Positions 1 to 8,513 of a DNA stretch of 64,000 nt are shown here, one piece after another. Below the pieces are notes generated by a model. It saw only the letters and a list, made by a program, of their open reading frames with translations. It was not told the origin of the DNA and ran no database searches. Positions within the stretch are counted from its first letter, which is position 1, and each line of letters opens with the position of its first letter. The position numbers were made by a program, and so were the translations under genes. The DNA comes from Bradyrhizobium oligotrophicum S58 (GTDB taxonomy: Bacteria; Pseudomonadota; Alphaproteobacteria; Rhizobiales; Xanthobacteraceae), in contig NC_020453.1 in NCBI RefSeq assembly GCF_000344805.1, forward strand, positions 930,001 through 994,000, read 5' to 3'.

Positions 1-295
1 TTGTGCAGCCTCGGTGCACCATGTCTCTCCTGTGAGCTGATCAGGCGGTGACGCACCTTGCCTCGTGATGGCTTGATCTGACCGAAGGTCGGCTTCGCCT
101 CGATCGCCTATGCGCAACGCCGCCTGCCAACTTTCTTCCCCTGGGCTTCGCCCATTCCTCGCGGGACAACAAAGTCGGCCGGCGGCGTCTTCCACTATCG
201 CTGCAGCCCTCGCGGGTGCGCCGTCGCTCGCCTTCCGTCGAGATGTGCCATCGAGGCCGCGGTGGTCGCGGCCCGAACAGCCAAGGAGAGACAAC
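1..295. other. Leader of the DUF736 gene, no gene seen
   Basis: I see no convincing gene in this stretch. Open frames run through it on both strands but their translations are arginine- and proline-rich and resemble no family I know. It ends with the ribosome binding site AAGGAG at about 283-288, seven bases before the DUF736 start. It is probably the 5' leader and promoter region of that gene. Confidence 0.4.
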
Positions 296-616
296 ATGGC
301 TTCCATCGGTTCCTTCAAGAAGGTCGGCGACGATTTCCAGGGCGAGATCATTACCCTGAACCTCAAAGCGAAAGGCGTGCGCATCGTCCCCGAGGTCAAT
401 CGCTCCAGCGAGAACGCTCCCAGCCACCGGGTCTACACTGGTCGCGTCGAAATCGGAGCCGCCTGGGCCCGCCGGTCCGAGGAAGGGCGCGACTATCTCT
501 CGCTCAAGCTCGACGATCCCTCCTTCAACGCCCCGATCTACGCCAACCTGTTCGAAGACGAGGGCGGCGAGGGCTACACGCTCCTCTGGTCGCGGCCACG
601 GAAGGTGGCAGAGTGA
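296..616 (+). CDS. DUF736 family protein
   Basis: This 106-residue protein starts at the ATG preceded by AAGGAG at good spacing; longer in-frame starts upstream add only low-complexity residues. The N-terminus MASIGSFKK, the central VYTGRVEIGAAW stretch and the LDDPSFNAPIYANLF block are typical of DUF736 proteins. DUF736 is of unknown function. Family members are about 100 residues and commonly lie in integrative and conjugative elements or plasmids of alphaproteobacteria. No conjugation gene follows here, so this may be the edge or relic of such an element. A 10-bp perfect hairpin lies 13 bases downstream. Confidence 0.85.
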   Translation: MASIGSFKKVGDDFQGEIITLNLKAKGVRIVPEVNRSSENAPSHRVYTGRVEIGAAWARRSEEGRDYLSLKLDDPSFNAPIYANLFEDEGGEGYTLLWSRPRKVAE

Positions 617-629
617 GGAGCTGATCATC

Positions 630-654
630 CCCCGCCCGAATCAATCGGGCGGGG
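630..654 (+). terminator. Strong hairpin after the DUF736 gene
   Basis: CCCCGCCCGA (630-639), loop ATCAA, then TCGGGCGGGG (645-654) form a perfect 10-bp GC-rich stem. It sits just after the stop codon. No run of T follows, so it is a plausible but atypical intrinsic terminator, or an mRNA 3' stabilising hairpin. Confidence 0.55.
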
Positions 655-743
655 CTCGCTCCACCGGGGCAGGGGATGAGAGTAACTTCCGCAGGTCTCA
701 TCTCGATCCGAGCCGCGTCAGCCGTCAGGACGCCCCCGGATGA

Positions 744-1052
744 CGGCCATCTCACATTCTGCCCGACGAGACGGTCCACGACGAGAAGGTCGATCTCATC
801 ACCCATCAGGGTTATTTCCTGTCGGGCACCATCGGGCTCACCATCGATCCTCGACGGGACTGCGATGCATGCCAACGCCCCTGGCTGCGTCGGCTGCCGA
901 TGACGCCTCACGCGCTGACGCGCGCCGCAAAGTCCGTTGCGTCGGCAGCGCTATCTCTCGACCGGAATGTCTTCGAACGGCTTTCCGGTGTAGAGATGGT
1001 CCACTACCTGGAGGCTGATCAGCGTCTGCTCGTTGCGCTGGCCCGATGTGCC
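744..1052 (+). pseudogene. Open frame without start codon, unrecognised remnant
   Basis: A + strand frame stays open for about 100 codons from the stop near 741 to a TAG at about 1050, with no ATG/GTG near its beginning. It reads residues such as DETVHDEKVDLITHQGYF near 765-820 and LDRNVFERLSGVEMVHYLE near 957-1015, which looks more protein-like than the other frames. I do not recognise the family. It may be a decayed gene that belonged with the DUF736 element. The rest of 617-1187 shows nothing else. Confidence 0.22.
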
Positions 1053-1187
1053 TAGCTTTGGCAGCACAACTGCTCGAAGGTCGAGCTGTCGAGCCAGTGG
1101 CTCGATGTATGATGGTGGTCTGGGCGGCGAGGACGTGCCGGAGCTCGGCGGAGTGCCTCATGAGCCGCTCGGCCGGTGAGCATCGGA

Positions 1188-2132
1188 CTATCGTCGGCGT
1201 AGCTCGGAGGGGCTATGCCCGAACTTCCGCCGGAACACGGTGCTGAAGTGTGACGAGCTGCTGAATCCCAGCTGGTAGGCGACCTCAGTCACCGACAACG
1301 CGCGCTGCTCAAGTCGTGTCAGCATATCGTAGGACCGTTGCAGGCGCCGGTCGAGAATCCACTCGGACACCGACATGTCCGTGAGTCGAAAAAGATAGTG
1401 CAGGTGTCTGAGCGAGACCCCGTTGTTCCGTGCGATCTTCTCGAGCGAAAGGTCGTGGTCGGTGAGATGCTCCTCGACCCAGGCTTTGACAGAGCGCAGG
1501 CGGGCTTTCTGAGCCGTGGCGTCCTCGGAAAATTGGTCCTTGTCGCCCATGTCCAGGGCGAGAGCCAAAACATCCATCAGCTCGTCGCCGAGCCGAGACC
1601 TCGCCGCTTCATCGACCGACGATGCTTCCGATGCCAACGTCGAGCAGAATTCGGCGGCGATCCGGCCAAGACCGCGTCCGGTCGCAATAGTCATCGCAAC
1701 CGGAATCCGGTTCTCGCTGAACCGCGACGAGAATTCCTTGCGCGGAATCTCGAGGTAGAGGGATCTAACCTTCCCGACGCACTCCAGATCGTAGGCTTCG
1801 GCCGCGGAGAAGATTGCACCTACGTGGGGATTCGTATTCAGCGTCTGGCCTGCCTGCAGGACGTTGATCTTGCCCTGTTGAACGAATTCGACGTAGTAGC
1901 AATCCTTGTCGAGCCTGGCGATGTGCCGCTCCCGTCGTGATATCCGCTGCTCCGACAGCAATACGTCGGTCATCGTCAGCACGCCAAATCGTGCTTCCCG
2001 GATGAAGCCCTGATAGTCGGACCGTTGCTCGGCCTCGACGTCGACATGGACATAGACGTCGCAAATGGCGCCTTGCCAGGCAGCGTAGCGCTTGGAAGGC
2101 TCAAGGCTTTCCGTTGTGAACACGAGCTCCAT
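1188..2132 (-). CDS. AraC family transcriptional regulator
   Basis: This 314-residue protein has an AraC-type double helix-turn-helix in its last 100 residues; the C-terminal helix ends HFSTVFRRKFGHSPSELRRR. The N-terminal 200 residues look like the AraC_binding_2 type (cupin-like ligand-sensing) domain, with motifs such as YYVEFVQQG and GAIFSAAEAYDLE. It is transcribed divergently from the acyl-CoA ligase/sugar ABC/SMP-30 operon across about 255 bp. It is therefore the probable local regulator of that operon, which is inference from position. The ligand is unknown. Length is normal for the family and nothing is truncated. Confidence 0.88.
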   Translation of the reverse strand: MELVFTTESLEPSKRYAAWQGAICDVYVHVDVEAEQRSDYQGFIREARFGVLTMTDVLLSEQRISRRERHIARLDKDCYYVEFVQQGKINVLQAGQTLNTNPHVGAIFSAAEAYDLECVGKVRSLYLEIPRKEFSSRFSENRIPVAMTIATGRGLGRIAAEFCSTLASEASSVDEAARSRLGDELMDVLALALDMGDKDQFSEDATAQKARLRSVKAWVEEHLTDHDLSLEKIARNNGVSLRHLHYLFRLTDMSVSEWILDRRLQRSYDMLTRLEQRALSVTEVAYQLGFSSSSHFSTVFRRKFGHSPSELRRR

Positions 2133-2387
2133 CGGTCATCCATCGCGAGCAGCCCAAGCTGCATTTTGCATCGCACAAGGACCGTTCCGCAATTCTAGTT
2201 GCCCAGCGGCTCTACGCAAGCCAACTTTGCGCGGCCATGCAAAAGCTTTGCGCTCCGAGGCAAGCGTCACTCGGGGCGGCAAGCTAAGAGAACAAAAACG
2301 GGAGGAAGCAGTCGCGGATGCCGATGCGGGCGTGCGTGATTTGCCGTGCCAGGGACTGCAGCAATGGGGGGAGGCCTGCCTTCACCG
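2133..2387. promoter_or_regulatory. Divergent intergenic region between AraC gene and operon
   Basis: About 255 bp separate the divergent araC-type gene and the first gene of the operon. Promoters for both directions and the operator of the regulator should lie here. I cannot point to a convincing -35/-10 pair or a clear direct repeat. A purine-rich GGGGGGAGG at about 2366-2374 probably serves as the ribosome binding site of the ligase gene. Confidence 0.4.
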
Positions 2388-4265
2388 ATGACGACGAGGT
2401 TCACGCGCCCTGTCGGCTCCATTGCTGACATCGTGGCGCTGGAGCGGCTGCCATATGACGCCCTCGTACCTGCGCGAAATCTGTATCACCTGTTCGAGGC
2501 GACCGCCCGATTGCATCCGGGTCGGCAGGCACTGACCGTTCTGACACCTCGCGAATCCCGCGAAATCAGCCTCACTCACCGTCAATTGCTTGCCGACATA
2601 TCCCGCGCGGCGAACTTGTTCAGGGCGTCCGGCATCAGACCGGATGGACCGACCGTTGCATTCCTCTGCCCGAGCCTGCCGCAGGTCTTTCCGGCCTTGC
2701 TCGGCGCCCAGGTCGCCGGCGTCGCGAGCTCGATCAACTATCTGCTGAACGAGGACGCAATCGTCGATCTCCTCGAGGCGCAGAATGCAGCGTTGCTTGT
2801 GATCCCATCGGAGGCCGACGATCCGGCGCTCTGGCACAAGGCGAACAAGGTCGCCGCACGGGTCGGATCTCTGCAGAGGATCCTCGTTCTAGGCGAGAGC
2901 CGCGACGCGAACCGCCGAATGGCCGTCTTTGACGAAGCCGCTTCGCCGCACCGAGATGCGCTCGATTTCGAACCGTCAAATGATCGGCGGTCGGTGTGCG
3001 CGCTCTTCCACACGGGAGGGACGACCGGACGTCCAAAGCTCGTCCGCCTGACACATGGCAACCAGATCCACGCCGCATGGGGTTTCGCCCAGGTTCACGG
3101 GCTCGACGAGCTGGACATCGCGCTGAACGGGTTTCCGCTGTTTCATGTCGGCGGCACCATGACTGCAGGTCTGTCGATTCTCGCCGCTGGCGGCCACGTG
3201 ATCATTCCGTCACCCTACGGTCTGCGAGTCCCGGAGGTCATCCGCGACTATTGGTACACCGTCGAACGACATCGCGTGACGATCGTGAGCGGCGTGCCGA
3301 CCTCCATTGCGGCTTTGGCGGAGGTGCCGATCGGGTCCTGCGATATCAGCTCGGTCCGGATGGCGCTGACTGGAGGTGCGGTGCTTCCAAAGGCGGTTGG
3401 TGACCGTTTCCAGGCCAGGACGGGAGTGAGGTTGTTCGAGACTTACGGGATGACGGAGACCGCGGCGGCGATCGCGTTCAACCCGGGTCGCGGCGAGCCG
3501 CTTCAGGGCAGCGTCGGATTCAGGGCGCCGTTCTCGCGAACGAAGATCGTGGCACTGGGCGACCCGGAGCTGAGGAAGGAGTGTCCTCCGCTCACGAGCG
3601 GGCTGGTGCTCGCCAAGGGCCTGCAGGTATTCCCCGGATACGTCGATCCCACGCACAATGTCGGCGTCCTGACCGACGATGATTGGATCGTGACCGGCGA
3701 TATCGGCTACCTCACCGCAGACGAGCGGCTGGTTCTCACAGGTCGGGAGAAGGACCTCATTGTTCGCAGCGGCCACAACATCGATCCCGCCGCCATCGAA
3801 GATGTCGCCAATGCATATCCTGGCGTGCAAATGAGCTCTGCCGTCGGCATGCCGGACGCCTACGCTGGCGAGGTGCCGATTCTCTTCGTTGTGCCGTCGC
3901 CTCAGCAGACGATCGAGCTCGCGCGGCTCTGCGACTACCTCGAGCAGAATGTCCACGAGCCCCCCGCGCGCCCGAAGCGCGTGGTGGTGCTTGACGCGCT
4001 TCCGGTCACCGCCGTGGGCAAGATCTTCAAGCCGACGCTTCGCGATCTCGCCGTTCGAGAGAAGGTCAGGACGGAAGTCGATCGGATATTCGGTCCTGAA
4101 ACCGCGGCAGACATCCAGGTCAACAAGGACGACAAGCTCAACACGGTCGTCTGCATTTCGGTCGAAACGATCGACGAGGTCGCGCTGGGTCGGCTTGCAG
4201 AGAGCCTGTCGGCGTTGCCGCAGACCTATCGCGTTGAAGCGACATCGCCACGCGGGCGGGCGTAG
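2388..4265 (+). CDS. AMP-dependent acyl-CoA synthetase/ligase family protein
   Basis: About 625 residues of the ANL adenylating superfamily, which activates a carboxylate as acyl-AMP and normally transfers it to CoA. The P-loop-like core HTGGTTGRPK lies near residues 210-220, the YGMTE motif near 350, the TGD(I)GY motif near 435, RSGHNI soon after, and the C-terminal lysine motif AVGKIFKPTLRD near 543. All catalytic motifs look intact. An additional C-terminal stretch of about 65 residues follows the usual end. I chose the ATG at 2388; in-frame starts at 2346 or 2364 are possible. It is the first gene of a sugar ABC/SMP-30 operon, suggesting the substrate is an acid released by the lactonase-like proteins. 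That is inference, and the substrate is unknown. Confidence 0.85.
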   Translation: MTTRFTRPVGSIADIVALERLPYDALVPARNLYHLFEATARLHPGRQALTVLTPRESREISLTHRQLLADISRAANLFRASGIRPDGPTVAFLCPSLPQVFPALLGAQVAGVASSINYLLNEDAIVDLLEAQNAALLVIPSEADDPALWHKANKVAARVGSLQRILVLGESRDANRRMAVFDEAASPHRDALDFEPSNDRRSVCALFHTGGTTGRPKLVRLTHGNQIHAAWGFAQVHGLDELDIALNGFPLFHVGGTMTAGLSILAAGGHVIIPSPYGLRVPEVIRDYWYTVERHRVTIVSGVPTSIAALAEVPIGSCDISSVRMALTGGAVLPKAVGDRFQARTGVRLFETYGMTETAAAIAFNPGRGEPLQGSVGFRAPFSRTKIVALGDPELRKECPPLTSGLVLAKGLQVFPGYVDPTHNVGVLTDDDWIVTGDIGYLTADERLVLTGREKDLIVRSGHNIDPAAIEDVANAYPGVQMSSAVGMPDAYAGEVPILFVVPSPQQTIELARLCDYLEQNVHEPPARPKRVVVLDALPVTAVGKIFKPTLRDLAVREKVRTEVDRIFGPETAADIQVNKDDKLNTVVCISVETIDEVALGRLAESLSALPQTYRVEATSPRGRA

Positions 4266-4288
4266 TTGGGAATTGGTGAGAGCAAACG

Positions 4289-5260
4289 ATGAAGCACTTT
4301 CGGCTTGGTCAACAGGAGATCGTGTTCGCCGTCTTCGCGGCGCTCTTCCTGGCCTTCTCGATCTTCCTCAAAGGTTTCCTCACCGCCGACAACATGCTGA
4401 CCCTGCTGCAGAACGTCGCCGTTCTCGGCATTCTCGGCCTGGCGATGGCCGTTGTCGTCATCGGGCGCGGCATCGATCTGTCCCTGATCGCAGCCCTCGC
4501 GGTCCCCGGCGGGCTCGTCCTGCAGATGGTGCAGAACGGTCATTCGTTGCCGGCCTCCTTGCTCGCCGCCGGCCTCCTGGCCGTCGCCATCGGTCTCGTC
4601 AATGGCTGGCTGATCGCCTATGCGGAGGTGCCGCCGCTGTTTGCAACGCTCGCGACCGGGCTGTTTGTTGCAGGACTTGGGCAAGCGGCGCTGTTCCAGC
4701 TCGACGTCGTCCAATGGAGCGACGGCATGGCGGGATTCGAGCGGCTCGGGCAGGGCAGCATCCTTGGCATCCCGACGTCGATCGTGATGTTTGCGATCGC
4801 CGCAATCGCGGTGTTCGTTCTGCTGCGTCAGACCCGGTGGGGGGCCTTTATCTATGCGGTTGGTGACAATCCATTCGCCGCACGGGTGACCGGCATTCCC
4901 TCGCGCCCGATTGTCGTGCTGCAATATGTGCTTGCGGCGGTGATCGGCTGCTTTGCCGGTCTCGTGATGGCGGCATCCGTCAACTCGATGCCCACCCGGA
5001 TCTTCAACTCGACCATGATCTATGACGTGATCCTCGTCGTCGTGCTCGGGGGCATCGGATTGTCCGGCGGCCGCGGCGGCGTCGTGAACGTCATCATCGG
5101 CACGCTGCTGATCGGGACCATGCTGAACGGTATGACGATTCTGGATATTCCCTATGCCGGACAGAACCTGATCAAGGGTGTCGTCCTGCTGATCGCGGTG
5201 ATCACCGATACGATCTTGAATCCGCGAAATGAAGAAACAGCCCAGCAAGGCGACATCTAG
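4289..5260 (+). CDS. Sugar ABC transporter permease (RbsC-like)
   Basis: This 323-residue, very hydrophobic protein has about eight to ten membrane segments and the BPD_transp_2 pattern of ribose/xylose-type permeases. Examples are GLAMAVVVIGRGIDLSLIA near residues 50-68 and the conserved VLGGIGLSGGRGGVVN near 250-265. It would form half of the inner-membrane channel. It starts 23 bp after the ligase gene and is followed by the binding-protein gene, so it is clearly part of the operon. A second permease domain lies in the fusion protein at 6396, so the channel is probably a heterodimer. Confidence 0.88.
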   Translation: MKHFRLGQQEIVFAVFAALFLAFSIFLKGFLTADNMLTLLQNVAVLGILGLAMAVVVIGRGIDLSLIAALAVPGGLVLQMVQNGHSLPASLLAAGLLAVAIGLVNGWLIAYAEVPPLFATLATGLFVAGLGQAALFQLDVVQWSDGMAGFERLGQGSILGIPTSIVMFAIAAIAVFVLLRQTRWGAFIYAVGDNPFAARVTGIPSRPIVVLQYVLAAVIGCFAGLVMAASVNSMPTRIFNSTMIYDVILVVVLGGIGLSGGRGGVVNVIIGTLLIGTMLNGMTILDIPYAGQNLIKGVVLLIAVITDTILNPRNEETAQQGDI

Positions 5261-5302
5261 CTCAGTCCGAAAAATGAAAACATCAAACGGGAGAAAAAGA
5301 CG

Positions 5303-6316
5303 ATGCGCACGCATAGCTTAGCACTTGGAAGTCTGGTGGCGGTGACGCTCGCGGCGGCTGCGGCGCCGGCGCTCGCGCAGCAGGGGCTTGACGAGCCCTT
5401 TCAGAAGACCTTTCGCGAGGCGCTTGCCGGCAAGACGGTCGCCTACGTGCCGGTCGCCATGAATTTCGATCTGACGGAGGGCTGGTACGCGGGCCTGAAG
5501 AAGGAGCTCGAACCCTACGGCGTCAAGTTCGAGATTCGCGATCCCAACTGGAACACCAACGCGGGGGCGCAGGCTGTCACCTCGCTGATCTCTGAGAAGC
5601 CGGCGGTCATGGTGATCCACAATCCCGACGTCCAGACCTATGCCAAGCTGTTGCAGCGCGCCGAAAACGAAGGGATCTACGTCATCCAGATCAACATGGG
5701 ATCAGCCTATCGCAGCTCCGCGTTCGTCGGCGCGAACTGGATCGAGATCGGCGAACGCCAGACCGAGGGGGTGGTGAAGGCCTGCCAGGGCAAGTCGAAC
5801 AAGATCGCGATCATTCAGGGGGCGCTGTCCGCGGCCGCCAGTGCCTACACACTCAAGGGCGTCGAGAACGTTCTCGCCAAGCATCCTGAAATCAAGGTGG
5901 TGTCGAGCCAGGCGGCCGATTGGGATGCGGCGAAAGCCAAGGCCATCACGCAGACCGTCCTGAAGCAGAATCCCGACCTGTGCGGCATCGTGGGCTTCTG
6001 GGATGGCATGGATATCGGCACTGCCGCTGCGATCAAGGAGGCCGGGCTCACCGGCAAGGTCTTCCTGGCAACATCGGGCGGTGGAGAGCGCAAGGGCGCC
6101 TGCGAACTCGTGAAGAACGGCTCGTTCGATCTGAACATGAGCTACGACGTGCCGACGCAGGCGGCGCAGATGGCCGGAACGATCAAGTGGCTGCTGTCCT
6201 CGGGGGTGAAGGCGGGCTCGGTCAAGGGCTTCGAATACAGCACGCTCATTCCGATCACCAAGGAGAACGCAGACTCCCAGACGTCGTGCTGGAACCTCTC
6301 CGATCTCAAGAAGTGA
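5303..6316 (+). CDS. Sugar ABC transporter periplasmic substrate-binding protein (RbsB-like)
   Basis: This 337-residue protein has a classic Sec signal peptide (MRTHSLALGSLVAVTLAAAA, ending ALAQ about residue 25). It then has the two-lobed fold of the Peripla_BP_4 family, with NFDLTEGWYAGLKKELEPYG near the N-lobe and GIVGFWDGMDIGTAAAIKEA near residue 230. It would capture the substrate in the periplasm and deliver it to the two permease domains. The GGGAG before the ATG is a good ribosome binding site. It is the third gene of the operon, and a strong hairpin follows directly downstream. Confidence 0.9.
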   Translation: MRTHSLALGSLVAVTLAAAAAPALAQQGLDEPFQKTFREALAGKTVAYVPVAMNFDLTEGWYAGLKKELEPYGVKFEIRDPNWNTNAGAQAVTSLISEKPAVMVIHNPDVQTYAKLLQRAENEGIYVIQINMGSAYRSSAFVGANWIEIGERQTEGVVKACQGKSNKIAIIQGALSAAASAYTLKGVENVLAKHPEIKVVSSQAADWDAAKAKAITQTVLKQNPDLCGIVGFWDGMDIGTAAAIKEAGLTGKVFLATSGGGERKGACELVKNGSFDLNMSYDVPTQAAQMAGTIKWLLSSGVKAGSVKGFEYSTLIPITKENADSQTSCWNLSDLKK

Positions 6317-6330
6317 CGACACTCCGCGGC

Positions 6331-6357
6331 GCGCGTTCCGGCTCGGCCGGGACGCGC
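6331..6357 (+). terminator. Intra-operon hairpin after the binding-protein gene
   Basis: GCGCGTTCCGGC (6331-6342), loop TCG, then GCCGGGACGCGC (6346-6357) form a 12-bp stem with one G-U pair. There is no T run. Placed between the binding-protein gene and the next permease gene, it could cause partial termination or protect upstream mRNA, favouring high expression of the binding protein, a known arrangement in ABC operons. Confidence 0.55.
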
Positions 6358-6395
6358 ATCAAGACGATTGCATAGGCAGTACCCATGGAAGGCAG

Positions 6396-8513
6396 ATGCG
6401 CGAGACATTGACTCGGCTGCGATATCGCTACTGGCCCGACCATCTCCTCGGCGAGATCTTGTCCAAGAGGTGGACCGAAACCGCCGTTCCTGTGCTTCTG
6501 CTCCTGATCGTCGGCTTCGCATTGAGCCGGGTCCTGGAGCACTTTCTGTCCCCCGCGAGTCTCGCCGACACTGCGCGCCAGGCCGGAGAGATCGGTTTCA
6601 TCGGTCTCGGAATGGGGCTTGTGGTCATCGTCGGCGGCATCGACCTGTCGGTCGGGTCGATGTTTGCCCTGACGGATTTCTGCGCGCTCTATCTCCTGGA
6701 CGTTCTCAATTGGCCCGTTCCGGCAGTGGTCGTCGCGACCATGGTCGTCGGCGGGCTGCTTGGCGCCGTGAACGGGGTCTTGATCGGATATCTGAGACTT
6801 CGCGCCTTCATCGCCACGCTGATCACACTGATCATCTATCGCTCGGCGTTCGATCTGCTGATTCAACGCTATTCGAATGCCATCGCGTCATCGCTTCCAG
6901 ATATCCCCTCGTGGGATTTCATTGGCGGCGGGGATGTTCTGGGAATCCCGAGCGTCGCGCTGCTCTATGTCATCGTCGCCATCGTCGGCCATGTCTTTCT
7001 GACGCGGCTGCGGCCCGGCTGGCACATCACGGCGATCGGCGGATCGCGCCGCTCGGCCTACAATTCCGGCATTCCGGTGCGGCGGACCATCGCGCTCTGC
7101 TACGTCGCGAGCGGTGTTCTGACCAGCATCGGTGCGTTGTTCTTTGCCGCCCGCCTCGGAACCGTGGGCGGCGACATCGGCGTCGGCCTCGAGGTGATCG
7201 TCCTGACTGCGACCGTCCTCGGCGGGATCACGCTCGGCGGTGGCAAGGGTTCGGTCGTCAAGTCGCTGGTCGGTGTGCTCATCGTCCTCCTGATGACCAA
7301 CGGCTTGACCGCGATGAACGCGCGCGGCGGCGTCAACCGCATGGCACTCGCGACAATCCTCCTGGCGGCCGCCATGGTCGATATCCGCTGGCAGAAGAAC
7401 CGCAACCGGATCATCAGCAAGGTCTACGTTGCCCCGACCTATCATGCGCTGCCGCCGCCACCCCCGACCGAGATCGGCAAGGGCGGCCCGTTCGAGCAGA
7501 ACGACAAGCTTCGCGATGTGTCTCTCATCGGGCTCGGACGGATCGAGGCGCCGGAGGATGTCATTCTCGACCGCAACGACGTGCTCTATGCCGGCTCCCG
7601 TCACGGTGACATCATCCGGTTCTTTCCGCCGGACTATGAGCGGATGGAGGTGTTCGCCCATATCGGCGGCCAGCCGCTCGGAATGGCGTTCGACCGCCAG
7701 GACAATCTGTATGTCTGCATCGGCGGCATGGGTCTCTACCGCATCACGCCCGATGGAACCGTGGAGAAGGCCACCGACGAGACCAACCGCAGCCTGTATT
7801 CGGTGAATGACGACAGCCGTCTGCGGCTCGCCGACGACCTCGACATCACCGATGACGGACTGATCTTCTTCTCCGAGGCGACCGTTCGCTACGAGATGGA
7901 TGAGTGGCCGGTCGACGGGCTGGAGGCCCGCGGCAACGGTCGCATCATCTGCTACGACACGAAGAGCGGAACGACCCACACCGTGCTGCGCGGACTTAAG
8001 TTTCCGAACGGCGTCGCTGTTGCCAGCGACGGTCAGTCGATCTTGTTCGCGGAGACCTTCGGCTGCTCGATCAAGCGATACTGGTTCGCTGGTCCGAAGA
8101 AAGGCGCGGTCGAGACCGTCATGGACAACCTGCCGGGCTATCCCGACAACATCAATCTGGCGTCGGATGGCAACTATTGGCTGGCGCTGGTCGGCATGCG
8201 CAGCCCATCGCTCGACTTGGCGTGGCAGATGCCGGGCTTCCGGCGGCGCATGGCCAAGCGGGTGCCGATCGACGAATGGCTGTTTCCGAACATCAACACC
8301 GGATGCGTCGTCAAGTTCAACGAGCAGGGCCAGATCCTGGAATCCCTCTGGGACCTCAAGGGCGTCAATCACCCGATGATTACCTCGATGCGGGAACACC
8401 GCGGTTATCTCTATCTCGGCGGCATCGCCAACAACAGGATCGGGCGCTTCAAGCTGGAGAACGCCGATCCCGACTTCGTACACTACGATACGCGCTGGAG
8501 GAGGCATTCGTGA
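6396..8513 (+). CDS. ABC sugar permease fused to SMP-30/gluconolactonase-like domain
   Basis: This 705-residue fusion has an N-terminal BPD_transp_2 permease domain (about residues 1-335; GFIGLGMGLVVIVGGIDLSV near 65-85 and LGGITLGGGKGSVVKSL near 270-287). After a short proline-rich linker (PPPPPTEIGKGG near 350), it has a C-terminal SMP-30/strictosidine-synthase-like beta-propeller (about 370-705), with repeats such as PEDVILDRNDVLYAG and GMAFDRQDNLYVC. SMP-30 proteins are usually metal-dependent lactonases. Topology predicts the propeller on one face of the inner membrane; which face depends on the number of membrane segments. The start ATG at 6396 has GGAAGG just upstream. No stop codon separates the two parts, so this is a genuine fusion in this sequence. 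Confidence 0.88.
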   Translation: MRETLTRLRYRYWPDHLLGEILSKRWTETAVPVLLLLIVGFALSRVLEHFLSPASLADTARQAGEIGFIGLGMGLVVIVGGIDLSVGSMFALTDFCALYLLDVLNWPVPAVVVATMVVGGLLGAVNGVLIGYLRLRAFIATLITLIIYRSAFDLLIQRYSNAIASSLPDIPSWDFIGGGDVLGIPSVALLYVIVAIVGHVFLTRLRPGWHITAIGGSRRSAYNSGIPVRRTIALCYVASGVLTSIGALFFAARLGTVGGDIGVGLEVIVLTATVLGGITLGGGKGSVVKSLVGVLIVLLMTNGLTAMNARGGVNRMALATILLAAAMVDIRWQKNRNRIISKVYVAPTYHALPPPPPTEIGKGGPFEQNDKLRDVSLIGLGRIEAPEDVILDRNDVLYAGSRHGDIIRFFPPDYERMEVFAHIGGQPLGMAFDRQDNLYVCIGGMGLYRITPDGTVEKATDETNRSLYSVNDDSRLRLADDLDITDDGLIFFSEATVRYEMDEWPVDGLEARGNGRIICYDTKSGTTHTVLRGLKFPNGVAVASDGQSILFAETFGCSIKRYWFAGPKKGAVETVMDNLPGYPDNINLASDGNYWLALVGMRSPSLDLAWQMPGFRRRMAKRVPIDEWLFPNINTGCVVKFNEQGQILESLWDLKGVNHPMITSMREHRGYLYLGGIANNRIGRFKLENADPDFVHYDTRWRRHS

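Noticed and set aside
3210..3956. 248-codon minus-strand frame within the ligase gene
   Set aside because: Antisense to the conserved adenylation motifs of the ligase.
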